From contig NC_092675.1 of the NCBI RefSeq assembly GCF_964355755.1, forward strand, positions 11,671,312-11,735,311: DNA of 64,000 nucleotides. The letters are read 5' to 3'. A program made the translations under genes and the position numbers. Positions 47,617 to 59,102 of this stretch are shown here, piece by piece. The DNA comes from Antedon mediterranea (Eukaryota; Echinodermata; Crinoidea; Comatulida; Antedonidae). The notes beneath the pieces were generated by a model, which saw nothing but the letters and a program-made list of their open reading frames with translations, was not told the origin of the DNA and ran no database searches. The stretch's first letter is position 1; every line of letters begins with the position of its first letter.

Positions 47617-47625
47617 TACTAGTAC

Positions 47626-47945
47626 CAAAGATTATATAGCGCCGCTACGCGGCGCAAGATAGGTAACTGTTGCCAAGCTCCTATAACGCGCCCAGTAAAT
47701 CCATGGACGCCATTCGGGCGGACAGGTTATTATTGTGATTTAAATGTAAATGGTTTAAATTTTGCGGTCCGCCTCGAAGTATCTGTGGTTAACCATCCTT
47801 ATGATTGATTCATGGAAAAGGGAAGAAATTATGTAAACAAAGTAAAATAAAAGTTTCTTTGGGATCTGGACACTTTCCGATTAATTCTGTGTGTTTACAT
47901 TTATATGTTTGGTTAGACAACTTCATTCTTTAACCGAAACATCAT
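47626..47945 (+). mobile_element. Truncated second copy of the 456-bp MITE
   Basis: Direct repeat of the preceding MITE from CAAAGATTATATAGCGCC to about AACCGAAACATC. It lacks the right half and right TIR. The two copies differ by a 13-bp deletion and a few substitutions, showing a nearby second insertion or an unequal-crossover duplication. Confidence 0.85.
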
Positions 47946-48425
47946 GGCTAGGCTCGCGCTAACCGCTCGCCAATTCGCCAATGGCGACTGGAGTCTCCAT
48001 TTGGCGAAAATAATTATTGCCTCGTTCGCCAAATTGGCGAAAACACATTTCCAAGCCTAGGCCTAGCCTGATCGGCGTGACTTCTTATGGGAGCGACAAT
48101 TCGCCACACTTCGGTACTTTCTGACTCGGGTACACGTTTTACCACCACAGCATTTTATGTGACGACGTCACGATCGCCTTATTCATTTTTTTTTAGTTCT
48201 GTTTAAACATGCTCAGAGCGTGCCTCGATGACGTTTTAATGACACACGGTTAATGTGATTGGTTCGTGGCCGGCCGTCGTCGACGTGATGATGAGCGAAT
48301 AAAACTAAAAGGGGAAGTCCCTATTCTTCGACGTAGAAAATGAACTTCGAGAAGAAAATGTAAACAGCAACATGTGGACGAATACTTCCGTAAACGAGGC
48401 TGTTCTGTTATTTAAAAAGGGGAAT
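47946..48425. other. Spacer with TTGGCGAA repeats
   Basis: ATTTGGCGAAAATAA and AAATTGGCGAAAAC near 47,998-48,045 are short related words. No gene. Confidence 0.4.
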
Positions 48426-48965
48426 TTTAAATTTAACAAAGTAATTACCTCAATAGTATAATGTTAACATGTTTAATTTTATTTCCCTTTCGATTATTCT
48501 AACCGAAAGTTGCGCTTTAAATTGAATAGCTAAGAAACAGCGTATACTACAAGTACAACGGGAACCCTGGCCAAAGCGCGTTTCGGCCGCCTACATAGAA
48601 TGGGTTACGGCCGCTGCATAGCAAATTCAAAGCTTCTTAAATTTCTGCGGTACATTTCTTCCTAACGTACTTGTTTTATATAATAGATTGATAAATATTC
48701 CACTTATTAAATAATTTAATAAATCGGTAAAATTGACGTTTCGAAGCAAATATTCCATGATGAGAGGCGACATTTTTCGACATGCCTTGTGTGCGGCGAA
48801 GACTAGTTCAGAAAATGGAACAGTCCACTGCGGGGGTTATCCAATCATTAATTAACGCGCTAATACATGCATACCATGCACATTGCCTGGGCGACGGTAA
48901 TTTAGTAATAAGCGGAGAACGGAATCCCCCGTAAGGAAAATGGTAAACACTGATATTTATGGTAG
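48426..48965 (-). repeat. ~540-bp repeat, inverted copy of 55,640-56,195
   Basis: Shares, in opposite orientation, AAAGCGCGTTTCGGCCGCCT, ATTCCACTTATTAAATAATT and AGCGGAGAACGGAATCCCCC with the segment at 55,640-56,195. Identity is high but not perfect. No coding frame. Confidence 0.88.
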
Positions 48966-50721
48966 GGATTATTTTCGTAAGTGGTTGGTCTTGTTGGCCT
49001 CTTCGCACGACGACCACTCAAAGACAAATAAAACAATGTAGTTTATCAAACAGAAATATAAATTAGGTTCAATTCAATACTAAATTCCCCAGATTTTGAT
49101 AATGAGAAAGACTCAAAAATGTAATTTTTATCGGAAAAATTGACATTTGAGGCGGATGTACAGTACATAATAATAATAACCGATTTACATATCAAAATAA
49201 AGAGTATTTAAAGCCTGATAACATGCAACAAAAATTACTCCACCACCTATTATGGTCGCCGAGCGATCGTGTTTTGAAAATGGGTTGGTGTTTTCCGAAG
49301 TTATTTTTAGCGCGCGGATTTCGGCTCGCCAGCTTTTGTACCTCCTTTTTAACTCGCGTTTTCTATTAAAATATTTAATAAACATAAATTAAAAATATAT
49401 ATAAATAAAATCTTAAACAAGATCTTTCTATACATATAAATTTTATTCACTATGGCTACATAAGAAATAGTATATTTTTAACTTCAAAGACATGTCACTT
49501 TTTGAAATTTCACGAACGTGTTAAAATCGCCATAACGAAAATCCGCTTCATCGGGATACCTACTATAATCCAGGAGTATTAGACAAAAAAAGGGCCAAAG
49601 GTAGAAATAAATATGCTAAAGCTGAATTTTTCAGGATAGGTCCCCAATGTTGTCTGGAACAACATACTAAAAGTCCCCGGGTTTCCCTGTTGTGCTTCAA
49701 CCTGATTGGGCCATTTTTCAAAATGGCGGCCATCTTAACATTATTTACCATATTTTGACAACCAGTAGGTGTAAGTAAACAATTTTGGTGTCAAAATACT
49801 TAGAAGACCAATATTTACAGTATATTCACTGTAATCACAGCTGTTTCAACCAATGTAAAATAAATAGAAAAAGTCAAGCGCCCTCAATATTGTCAGACGG
49901 CGATATGTGCCTGAGCGTGACGCCGCGCGAGTGGTTGAATCTCGTTCAACTTTCGCGACATTTGCAACTTTTATAACTACACTTTAAATTAATTTAATCA
50001 ATTTCGTCATAAATATTATAAAACCATTTTTATACTATTTGTTAGAAAATAAGATTCTTAATTACCGATTTTTTGGAAATAGTAAGTAATTAAGCATAAC
50101 AACAAGTTTACAAAATTATTTACACCCGGAAGTTTTAAAAATTAACATCGATCGGCCTAGCAAATGTAAACAATGGAAAGTTTGAAAAAATGCTTGTCAA
50201 ATTGTACACTTTTTGTTTTTATTCGTAATTTTCATAAATACTTGGAAAATCTAGGTAAAAGTTTGATTATATATGCTTACATGAGACATTGAATTGTTAG
50301 GAGGTGACGGTGAAAATCTCAAGAAATTTTCATTTAAAAACTCGACTGTTTTGTTAAATGCGAAACAGCGTATTTGGCGAGAGGTCGATGAACGCGGCTG
50401 ATAACCGCTCGCTAGGCTGTACGCAACTAGGCCTAGGTTGTAGCTAGGCCTAGTTGGTACGTATAAGTAGTGTAATCATACTATACATCATTTTAATTTA
50501 CAATAGAATAAATAATAAGCTTAATTATTATCATTGTATTTATTTCAACTGAATATAATTCATCATAAATGTAAAAATTTAGTAAAACTACTAACTACCA
50601 GGCCTAGCTAGGCCCTTAAAATTAAAGCCTAGGCCTATACAAAAATACTCAAACTACTGTATGATAAATATAATATAACATTAAAGGTTGGTAAAATTAA
50701 AATTTCTTTTCTTTTTTGTAG
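48966..50721. other. AT-rich spacer / presumed intron
   Basis: Several small unrelated frames; TAGGCCTAG-rich words near 50,430-50,640. No domain recognised. Ends at acceptor TTTTTTGTAG (50,712-50,721). Confidence 0.4.
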
Positions 50722-50841
50722 GCAACACAGTTTCACGAAAAGGCTTTACGTTCTACTTGCTTCTGTTGTGGAACAAAATTTAAAGAAAAGGATAAAAAAT
50801 ACAACTTAAAAAATATGAAAACCATCACAAATTTGCACTAA
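50722..50841 (+). pseudogene. Exon-like piece: N-terminus of a transposon-type zinc-finger protein
   Basis: After a strong polypyrimidine tract and TAG, the frame reads ATQFHEKALRSTCFCCGTKF and on to KDKKYN before TAA at 50,839. 'KALRSTCxxCG' is the opening of a family of uncharacterised, probably transposon-derived proteins of marine invertebrates that start with a CxxCG zinc ligand pair. The stop soon after suggests decay. Confidence 0.45.
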
Positions 50842-51426
50842 ATCTAACAAATGTAAAATTACAACCTATATACATTTATACAACCTGCCATTCGCGAATT
50901 TTCAATGGATACTGTATACTACCACGCTAACATTTAAATTAACAGGGCATGGACCAAATTGCTTGGCATGCTACACTTCAACAACAACTATGACCTGGGC
51001 CAAAACTACATTCACAAGTGAAAGAACACACTGGCGTTTAAGGGAACAGTTTTTTGTCTGGTACAGCTGCTCCATAATCTGCTTTTCTTCTTTATATCTT
51101 CACTCTTTTTGAAAGTTTATACTAACAAATTTAATTAAATGAACATACCTCATAATCAAATAACTGTTTTCTCATCCTAATTTATATACATAGTTTAAAA
51201 AACGCCAATTTTCAATTAAGATTACATCATACATTGTATATTTCTATTCAACAAAATTGTCAGAACTTTCTATTATTTAAATGTCTAAGATAGTCAGATC
51301 TTGGGTCCATTCTACAGTCACCACAGATTGACTTTTTCATCACAAAATTTCTGAAATTATAAAATGTATTAATGTGTAAATTAAGTATTTTTTAATTCCA
51401 TAAAAATATCATACAAGTATTTTTAG
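50842..51426. other. Spacer between exon-like pieces
   Basis: On the - strand, after TTTCAG near 51,352, a short frame reads KKSICGDCRMDPRSDYLRHL. It may be an opposite-strand zinc-finger exon but is too short to call. Confidence 0.3.
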
Positions 51427-51608
51427 CAGAATACAGGCATATTGCACCAGGTGTAATACAGCCTAAGCTACATATGCTTGAGCACCATGCTATTGCATTC
51501 ATGAGAGAATGGAAGTGGGTCTCTGAGCAAGGCGGGGAGCTAATACATGCCAAACTCAACCGTCACAAAACAGCAGTGTGGATTAGAGTCAAACTTAGAC
51601 TCATCTGA
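51427..51608 (+). pseudogene. Exon-like piece: C-terminus of a transposon-type protein
   Basis: After TTTTAG, the frame reads IQPKLHMLEHHAIAFMREWK then VSEQGGELIHAKLNRHK and ends with TGA at 51,606. 'PKxHxLExHxxxF...W....GEQGxExxHxxxN' is a C-terminal block of the same uncharacterised transposon family as the piece at 50,722. The middle of the protein is absent, so this looks like an internally deleted copy. Confidence 0.6.
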
Positions 51609-51869
51609 TTTTCACATCTCCAATGATACAAAATGAAATAATAAAACCCAACAAATGCAAGAAAGCCAACAAAGAATGATTCATTAACATTAATGATCAT
51701 AAAATATTGTACATTTTTAAATGTTAAAGGAATATTGCATTGTATTGATTTCCTTTTAACAATGCCTAATGATAATGAATATGTAAAAGTAATACTATAG
51801 TATGTCTATATTTCAATTACTAACTAATTACTATTGATTGATAGTACTACTGCTGTACTGTACATGTGT

Positions 51870-54210
51870 TAGTGATTGATTGTTAAAGTTACAAATTCAT
51901 AGCATGGTAAACACAATTTAAAATTTACTAGTTCTTGAACAGTAAAATAAACTTACCTATATAGATGGTAGGTATAGGTATTGGTCCAAATCTGTTTAAA
52001 ATGTTTTAGCCATTTTGGGTTGCCGCTATATATGTACCTAAAAAATAGTAATAGTAATAGTATAACATTATAATAAGAATTAATTAAAATTAACTTATTA
52101 AATTTACTATGGTTGCATACATACTAATTTGAATATGCAGTGATGAGCAAAAACAAATGTTAAAATTCATTATTTATAATAATTGTAATTATTACATACA
52201 GGGTAGGCCTATATGCCTTATGTCATTGCATAGGGTATATATAACCAGGTATCCTCATAATAAACATTATTTGTAATAAATACTGTAAATATATTAAAAA
52301 TAAAAATGAATAATAATTAAATAATAATATATAGGCATAGAGCCTCTAGGCCTAATTAGGTAGCCTACTAATACCTAGCCTATTGCTCTAGGCTAGGCTA
52401 AATAAGCTGGAAAGCTACTTCTCTGTAGGCTGCTAGTGCAAGAGAGCACAGGTCTAGCTAGTATATTAAAATAAAAATAGGGCCTATAATATAGGCCTAG
52501 CCTACCCAGCCAGTGGTAGTGATTGGTTGTTAATATTGAAAATTAATAGCATGGTAAACACAATTTAAAATTTACTAGTTCTTGAACAGTAAAATAAACT
52601 TACCTATAATATAGATGGTAGGTATAGGTATAGGTATTGGTCAAAATCTGTTTAAAATGATTTTTCCACTTCGGGTTGCCGCTATGTACCTAAAAAATAG
52701 TAAAACATTACTATAAGAATTAATTAAAATTAGCTTATTAAATTTAATATGGTTGCATACATACTAATTTGAATATGCAGTGATAAGCAAAAACGAATGT
52801 TTAAATTCATTATTTATAATATTGTAATTGTAATTATTACATACAGGGTAGGCATATATGCCTTATGTCATTGCATAGGGTATATATAACCAGGTATTCT
52901 CATAATAAACATTATTTAAATAAAATACTGTAAATATATTAAAACTAAAAATAATAATAATTAAATAATAATATATAGGCGTAGAGCCTAGACCTAATTA
53001 GGTAGTCTACTTATACCTAGCCTATTGCTCTAGGCTAGGCTAAATAAGCTGGAAAGCTGCTTCTCTGTAGGCTGCTAGTGTTAGAGAGCACAGGTCTAGC
53101 TAGTATATTAAAATAAAAATAGGGCCTATAATATAGGCCTAGCCTACCCAGCCAGTGGTAGTGATTGATTGTTAATATTGAAAATTAATAGCATGGTAAA
53201 CACAATTTAAAATTTACTAGTTCTTGAGCAATAAAATAAACTTACCTACTGTATATAGATGGTAGGCTGCTAGGTATTGGTCCAAATCTGTTTAAAATGT
53301 TTTTGCTACTTCGGGTTGCCGCTATGTACCTAAAAAATAGTAAAACATTATTATAAGAATTACTTAAAATTAGCTTATTAAATTTAATATGGTTGCATAC
53401 ATACTAATTTGAATATGCAGTGATGAGCAAAAACGAATGTTAAAATTCATTATTTATAATAATTGTAATTATTACATACAGGGTAGGCATATATGCCTTA
53501 TGTCATTGCATAGGGTATATATAACCAGGTATTCTCATAAGAAACATTATTTAAATAAATACTGTAAATATATTAAACAAAAATTAATAATAATTAAATA
53601 ATATTAGGCCTATATAGGCGTAGAGCCTAGCCTAATTAGGTAGCCTACTTATACCTAGCCTAATTGCTCTAGGCTAGGCTAAATAAGCTGGAAAGCTGCT
53701 TCTCTGTAGGCTGCTGCTAGTGATAGAGAGCACAGGTCTAGCTAGTATATTAAAATAAAAATAGGGCCTATGATATAGGCCTAGCCTACCCAGCCTAGCC
53801 TACCCAGCCAATGAATATGATGCTTGTCATTATTTATATTGTAATTATTACATACATATAGGCCTATAATATTCCCTATTGCATACATGTTACATAGGGT
53901 ATATATAATCCTCATAATATTAAATTTACAGTTTTTGTAATGAATACTGTAAATTTAATAAAACTAAAATTAATTATAATGATTAAATAATATTAAAAAT
54001 ATATAGGCCTAGGCGTAGATCCTGGGCCTAATTTTAATTAGGTAGCCTACTAATACCTATTAGGCTAGTAGGCTAGCCTACTCAAGGCCAGGCTAACTAA
54101 GCCGGAAAGCTGCTTCTCTGTAGTAGGCTGCTAGAGAACACAGGTCTAGCAAGGGCCTAGGCCTAGTATTAAAATAAAAATAGGGCCTATAATATTGGTA
54201 TATGCCTACC
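51870..54210. repeat. Tandem repeat, ~645-bp unit, three copies plus a partial fourth
   Basis: AGCATGGTAAACACAATTTA occurs at 51,901, 52,548 and 53,190 (647 and 642 bp). Each unit continues through GGGTTGCCGCTATGTACC, CATACAGGGTAGGC and an AGGCCTA-rich stretch to AGCACAGGTCTAGC. A degraded fourth copy covers 53,820-54,210. On the - strand each unit carries an exon-like cassette (see findings). Confidence 0.92.
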
Positions 54211-54829
54211 CTACCCAGCCAGGCCTAAATAATTAAAATAATGTAACATTTCCAAACTCATTTGGGTCAGCTGTCACATGAAAGGCAGTGTTGCAACTAG
54301 AGTAGACATAAGCCTAAGCCTAAAAATGACACAATTTGAAACGGCCATAGCTCAAAAATTCAACCATCACCTCTCGACCATTACTATGTTATAACATTCA
54401 CAGATAACTAAATTATCATGCAGTACCAAAGAATTAGAGTGAAAATTACATTTTTTAAAGATACGGACAAACAAACATGTACCTAATTTGGAAATGTCAC
54501 TCACGTGCGTAAATTGGTCTATGCTTGTAATTTATGGTCTACCCTTCCATTAATTTTCAGCGTTACATTCCTTCTTAAAAACAAAACGACAACGTGCTTG
54601 TTTCATCCAGGGACTCTTTAATGAATATTCATATTTTTAGCGACCCTTTATTTTTTTATCTCATTCTCATTGGCTGTTTAAAACATGTCTTTAAATGACG
54701 TTTGACTCCACTCTGCACACGTGGATTTGTAAGTAATTGTTTATGTATTGTTACTCCAGCGATACGACTTGTAACGTTGAGGGCGCATGACTTAATTCGT
54801 ATGTTTGAAACAGCTGTGTAATGGAGAAG
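54211..54829. other. Spacer
   Basis: A - strand 92-codon frame (54,656-54,934) overlaps the next repeat and has no domain. Nothing else seen. Confidence 0.4.
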
Positions 54830-55500
54830 TTTTTTAAAAAATGACCGGAAATGCCTGTTTTGACCTTTGACCATAAATTTGTACATAAGCGAAATTGGTG
54901 TCAAAATACTCAGAAGACCCATATTTATATTCATTATAATGGAAAAGTTTTTAAAAAAATGACCGGAAATGCATGTTTTGAACTTTGACCCTAAATTTGG
55001 ATTATCTCAATATCTCATCAACGACTGGCCGTAGAGACTTCAAAGTTTTCCCAAATTATTCGGAATGCCCAACTTTCTATTTACTTTAATGAAAGAAAAA
55101 TACCAAAAACCTTTAGAAACCTTCTATTTTGACCTTTGAACTATTGACGTAGGCATATTTATTTTTATAGACATCTTGGTGATCGATAGGATACGAAATT
55201 GGTTTCAAAATTTATAACTTTGATCCTAAATTTGGGTTATCTCAACACCGCATCAACTGCTGGCCGTAGAGACTTCAAAATTGTCCTAAATTAAGCAGTG
55301 TGCCCAACTCTCTATTCACTGTAGTTAAAGAAAAATACTAAAAGCCTTTAGAAACCACCTATTTTGCCATTTGAACTATTGATCTGGCCAATACAATATT
55401 TTATATCATAATTAATATATAGAAATCTTGGTGATCGATAGGAATACATAAGCGAATTTGTTGTCAAAATATTCCAAAACACCCATGTTTTTTTACCTTT
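54830..55500 (+). repeat. Dispersed 'ATGACCGGAAATGC' family, with 235-bp tandem copies
   Basis: AAAATGACCGGAAATGC occurs twice (about 54,838 and 54,957), each followed by TGACCTTTGACC-like text. The block GTAGAGACTTCAAA occurs at 55,031 and 55,266 (235 bp). Related to the repeats at 3.8 and 10.5-11.6 kb. Confidence 0.8.
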
Positions 55501-55639
55501 GACTTTAATCACTATATTATAATTTAATAATTTAAGTCCCAAATAGCATGATGGACATATCATACCATTCATCATGCCATGAGATGTCAAATTTATCTGA
55601 AACAGCCTAGAAAAAATGTCCGATGGACGAATAATAATA

Positions 55640-56195
55640 CCATAAATATCAGTGTTTACCATTTTCCTTACGGGGGGGATTCAGTTCTCCGCTTATTACT
55701 AAATTATCGTCGCCCACACAATGTGCATGGTATGCATGTATTAGCGCGTTAATTAATGATTGGATAACCCCTGCAGTGGACTGTTCCATTTTCTGAACTA
55801 GTCTTCGCCGCACACGAGGCATGTCGAAAAATGTCGCCTCTCATGGAATATTTGCTTCGAAACGTCAATTTTACCGATTTATTAAATTATTTAATAAGTG
55901 GAATATTTATAAATCTACTATATAAAGCAAGTACGTTAGGAAGAAATGTACCGAAGAAATTTAAGAAGCTTTGATTTTGCTATGCAGCGGCCGTAAGCCA
56001 TTCTATGTAGGCGGCCGAAACGCGCTTTGGCCTGTGTTGCCGTTGTATGTCTACGCTGTTTCTAGGCCTAAATTTTATTCCGTATATTTCAATTCAAAGT
56101 GCAACTTTCGGTTAGAATAATCGAAAGGGAAATAAAATTAAACATGCTACAATTATACCATTGAGGTAATTACTTTGTTAAATAAAAAATTTCTT
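55640..56195 (+). repeat. ~540-bp repeat, inverted partner of 48,426-48,965
   Basis: See the partner entry. It contains CGGCCGAAACGCGCTTTGGC and AATAATCGAAAGGGAAATAA in the opposite sense to the other copy. Confidence 0.88.
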
Positions 56196-56559
56196 CCCGA
56201 TATTTCTTAGGCAGAATTTAGCGTCAGGCTTTTATTTAGATCTTGCTAGCTAGGGGCCTATCTTAACTTGTAGTAGGCGCGGCCGAGTCTACGTTCGGCC
56301 CGGCGCTCCAAATGGAATCGAACACATAATAAGCACGGGCTTAATTCTTATTTTTGGCGGTTCGAAAATCAATTTAAATAACATATGATTATAAATATAA
56401 CTTTAAATACTAGAATTATTAAAAAAATGTATACTTACGAAAAATAATATTTAATGAAAAGAAACAATACCCACACAGTTTTTTAACGCAATATTTTTTT
56501 TTTTCACATTTTAACATTTTTTAACAATATTTTATGTTGTATTTCAGAATTACCGAGAC
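56196..56559. other. Spacer
   Basis: AT-rich, no gene or repeat recognised. Confidence 0.4.
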
Positions 56560-57130
56560 GGGTTGGTGAATTTTGTCCAAGATGGGGAAATTTCTGTCCA
56601 GAATGGGGAAATATTTTGTCCAGAATAAGGACAAAAGCGATAGGTGGCGCTATAATCGTGTCCAAGATGGGGAAGCTGTCCAATATAGAGAAATCCGATT
56701 TGTCCAAAATGGGGAAATTTCTGTCCAAGATGGGGAAGTGGTGGCGCTATATCGTGTCCAAAATGGGGAAATTTCTGTCCAGGATGGGGAAGTGGTGGCG
56801 CTATATCGTGTCCAAAATGGGGAAATTTCTGTCCGGGATGGGGAAGTGGTGGCGCTATATCGTGTCCAAAATGGGGACATTTCTGTCCAGGATGGGCTTA
56901 TGCTGTGTCAAAAATAGGCAGCTGTCCATATAGAGAAATCAGATTTGTCCAAAATGGGGAAATTTCTGTCCAGGATGGGGAAATTTCTGTCCAGAATGGG
57001 GAAGTGCTGTGTCCAAGATGGTGAAGCTGTCCAATATAGAGAAATCCGATTTGTCCAAAATAAAGACATTTCTGTCCAAAATGGGGAAGTGCTGTGTCTA
57101 AAATAGGGAAGCTGTACAATATAGAGAAGG
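56560..57130 (+). repeat. 54-bp minisatellite and related units
   Basis: GTGGCGCTATATCGTGTCC occurs at 56,741, 56,795 and 56,849 (54 bp each). Between these lie TCCAAAATGGGGAAATTTCT and GTCCAGGATGGGGAAG. Because 54 is a multiple of three, long frames appear on several strands; these are artefacts. Confidence 0.92.
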
Positions 57131-57299
57131 CAAAACATTAACACAACATAAGAAACTTTTTTTTGTTTTAAAAACTTTAATTAAGTTCACACTTCTAATC
57201 TGAAAACATTACAAAATGTACACAATAATAACAGTACTATGTTAACACTTTAAAAGTACATTTGAAGTGGAAAAGTGTTCTATTAATTAAATAATTAAC

Positions 57300-59102
57300 A
57301 CCGTTATCAGCTAATTTTAAGTATAATAAACATTTAGTGAGGGATGTGGTTCCAATTTACTTCTAAAGTAAATTTTCACTGAATGTATACATTTATCTGA
57401 CGTTAAAAACTACAGTATATTATATTAAATTCCAACCATAAAAACCACAACAGAAAGTAGTACCGTCACCGCCCTTATTATACCACATCAAGAAAGAGTA
57501 CAGGATATTTATTACTATAATTAATACAGGTTGTCACTTTTTTTTTTATCATCTACCAATTTCTTTTTATTTCCTTCTCTATCTCTACCTTTTTATCTTT
57601 TTTTAAACCTTTTTTTCGACCACAGACCACGAGTATTAATCTATCGTCCCACAGGTAAAATTCAGGCTCAAAATAGGCTCTTATCCCCTTAAAATAATTA
57701 CGGTACTCAGCCTGGAAACAGTTTCAAAGTACAGGTTGGTAAATATGACACCTTTATCAGCTATTTTTAAGTATAATGAACATTTATTGAGTGAAATGGT
57801 TCCAATTTACCTCTAAAGTAAATTTTCACTGATTCTATACATTTTTATCTAACGTTAAAAACTACAGTATATTATATTAAATTCCAACCATAAAAACCAC
57901 AACAGAAAGTAGTACCGGCACCGACATCATTATACCACATCAAGAAAGCGTACATGATATTTATTAATATAATTAATACAGGTTGTCGCTTCTTTTCCTT
58001 CTTTTTATCCTTTTTCTTTTTTTATTTTTTTCTTTATTTTTTAAATATTTTTTTTACCACAGACCGCGGGTATTAACCTTGAGTTATTATAGTAACTCAA
58101 TGGTTTAAAATCAAACGTACACGCTGAATCATTAATTTCCAACTATAAACAAAGTAATATCATTGACAAATCGAGCTATATTTGGCCTAATTTTTCTCAT
58201 TTTACAATAGTATACGAGTGTTTGCATATTAGTAACATTAGTGCTTTAATTGCGTTATTTCCTACTCCAAATAGGCATAGTTTAGGGCTAATGATTATGT
58301 TGATATTAAAATATGATTACAGCCAGTGCTTTGCATTTTCTGTAAGGTTTATCATGCTCAATTAGATTTATTTTTTTGGTTAAATTTCTCTCAAAAACTT
58401 TGTGTCTATACAAATGTTATTAGTGAGCAACTATTCTATCAATGTGTATTCCTTTAAATTTACCAGGGAGTGAATTGTTATGCTGATTTATTATGTCTAC
58501 TTATGTTAATCGTTAAAAACTACTGTATATTATATTAAATTCCAACCATAAAAACCACAAAAGAAAGTAGTACCACATCAAGAAAGAGTAGGCCTACAGG
58601 ATATTTATTAATATAATTAATACAGATTGTCCCTTCTTTTCCTTCTTTTTATCCTTTTTATTTTTTTATTTTTTTCTTTATTTGTTTTTTATTTTTTTTT
58701 TTGTATTTATTTTTTTTTTTACCACAGACCGCGGGTATTAATCTACAGTCACATGCAGTAATTCCACATAGAATTTCGACCACATGATGGAATCCTTGAG
58801 TTATTATAGTAACTCAATGGTTTAAAATCAAACGTACACGCCAACTCATTAATTTCCAGCTATAAACAAAGTGATATCATTGACAAATCGTGTGTCTGCA
58901 TATTAGTAACATAGTATTAATTAGTGCTTTAATTGCGTTATTTCCTACTCCAAATAGGCATAGTTTAGGGCTAATAATTATGTTGATATTAAAATACGAT
59001 TACAGCCAGTGCTTCGCATATTCTGTAAGGTTTATCATGCTCAATTAGATTTATTTTTTTGGTTAAATTTCTCTCAAAAACTTTGTGTCTATACAAATGT
59101 TA
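57300..59102. repeat. Segmental tandem duplications downstream of the transposase gene
   Basis: GTTAAAAACTACAGTATATT with its flank occurs at about 57,402, 57,854 and 58,512. CCTTGAGTTATTATAGTAAC occurs at 58,077 and 58,794 (717 bp). The duplicated part includes a copy of the last 27 codons and stop of the adjacent ORF (58,420-58,503). T-rich tracts separate the copies. Confidence 0.9.
59050..59055 (-). terminator. Candidate poly(A) signal AATAAA
   Basis: AATAAA on the - strand lies about 48 bases after the stop codon of the transposase ORF, a usual distance for cleavage and polyadenylation. Confidence 0.5.

Noticed and set aside
51270-51352. - strand zinc-finger exon (SICGDCRMDPRSDYLRHL)
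   Set aside because: Only about 25 residues, with no donor or partner exon identified; recorded as a possibility in the spacer entry.
56573-57144. Four overlapping ORFs in the 54-bp minisatellite
   Set aside because: Open frames result from a repeat length divisible by three; no domain or start context.
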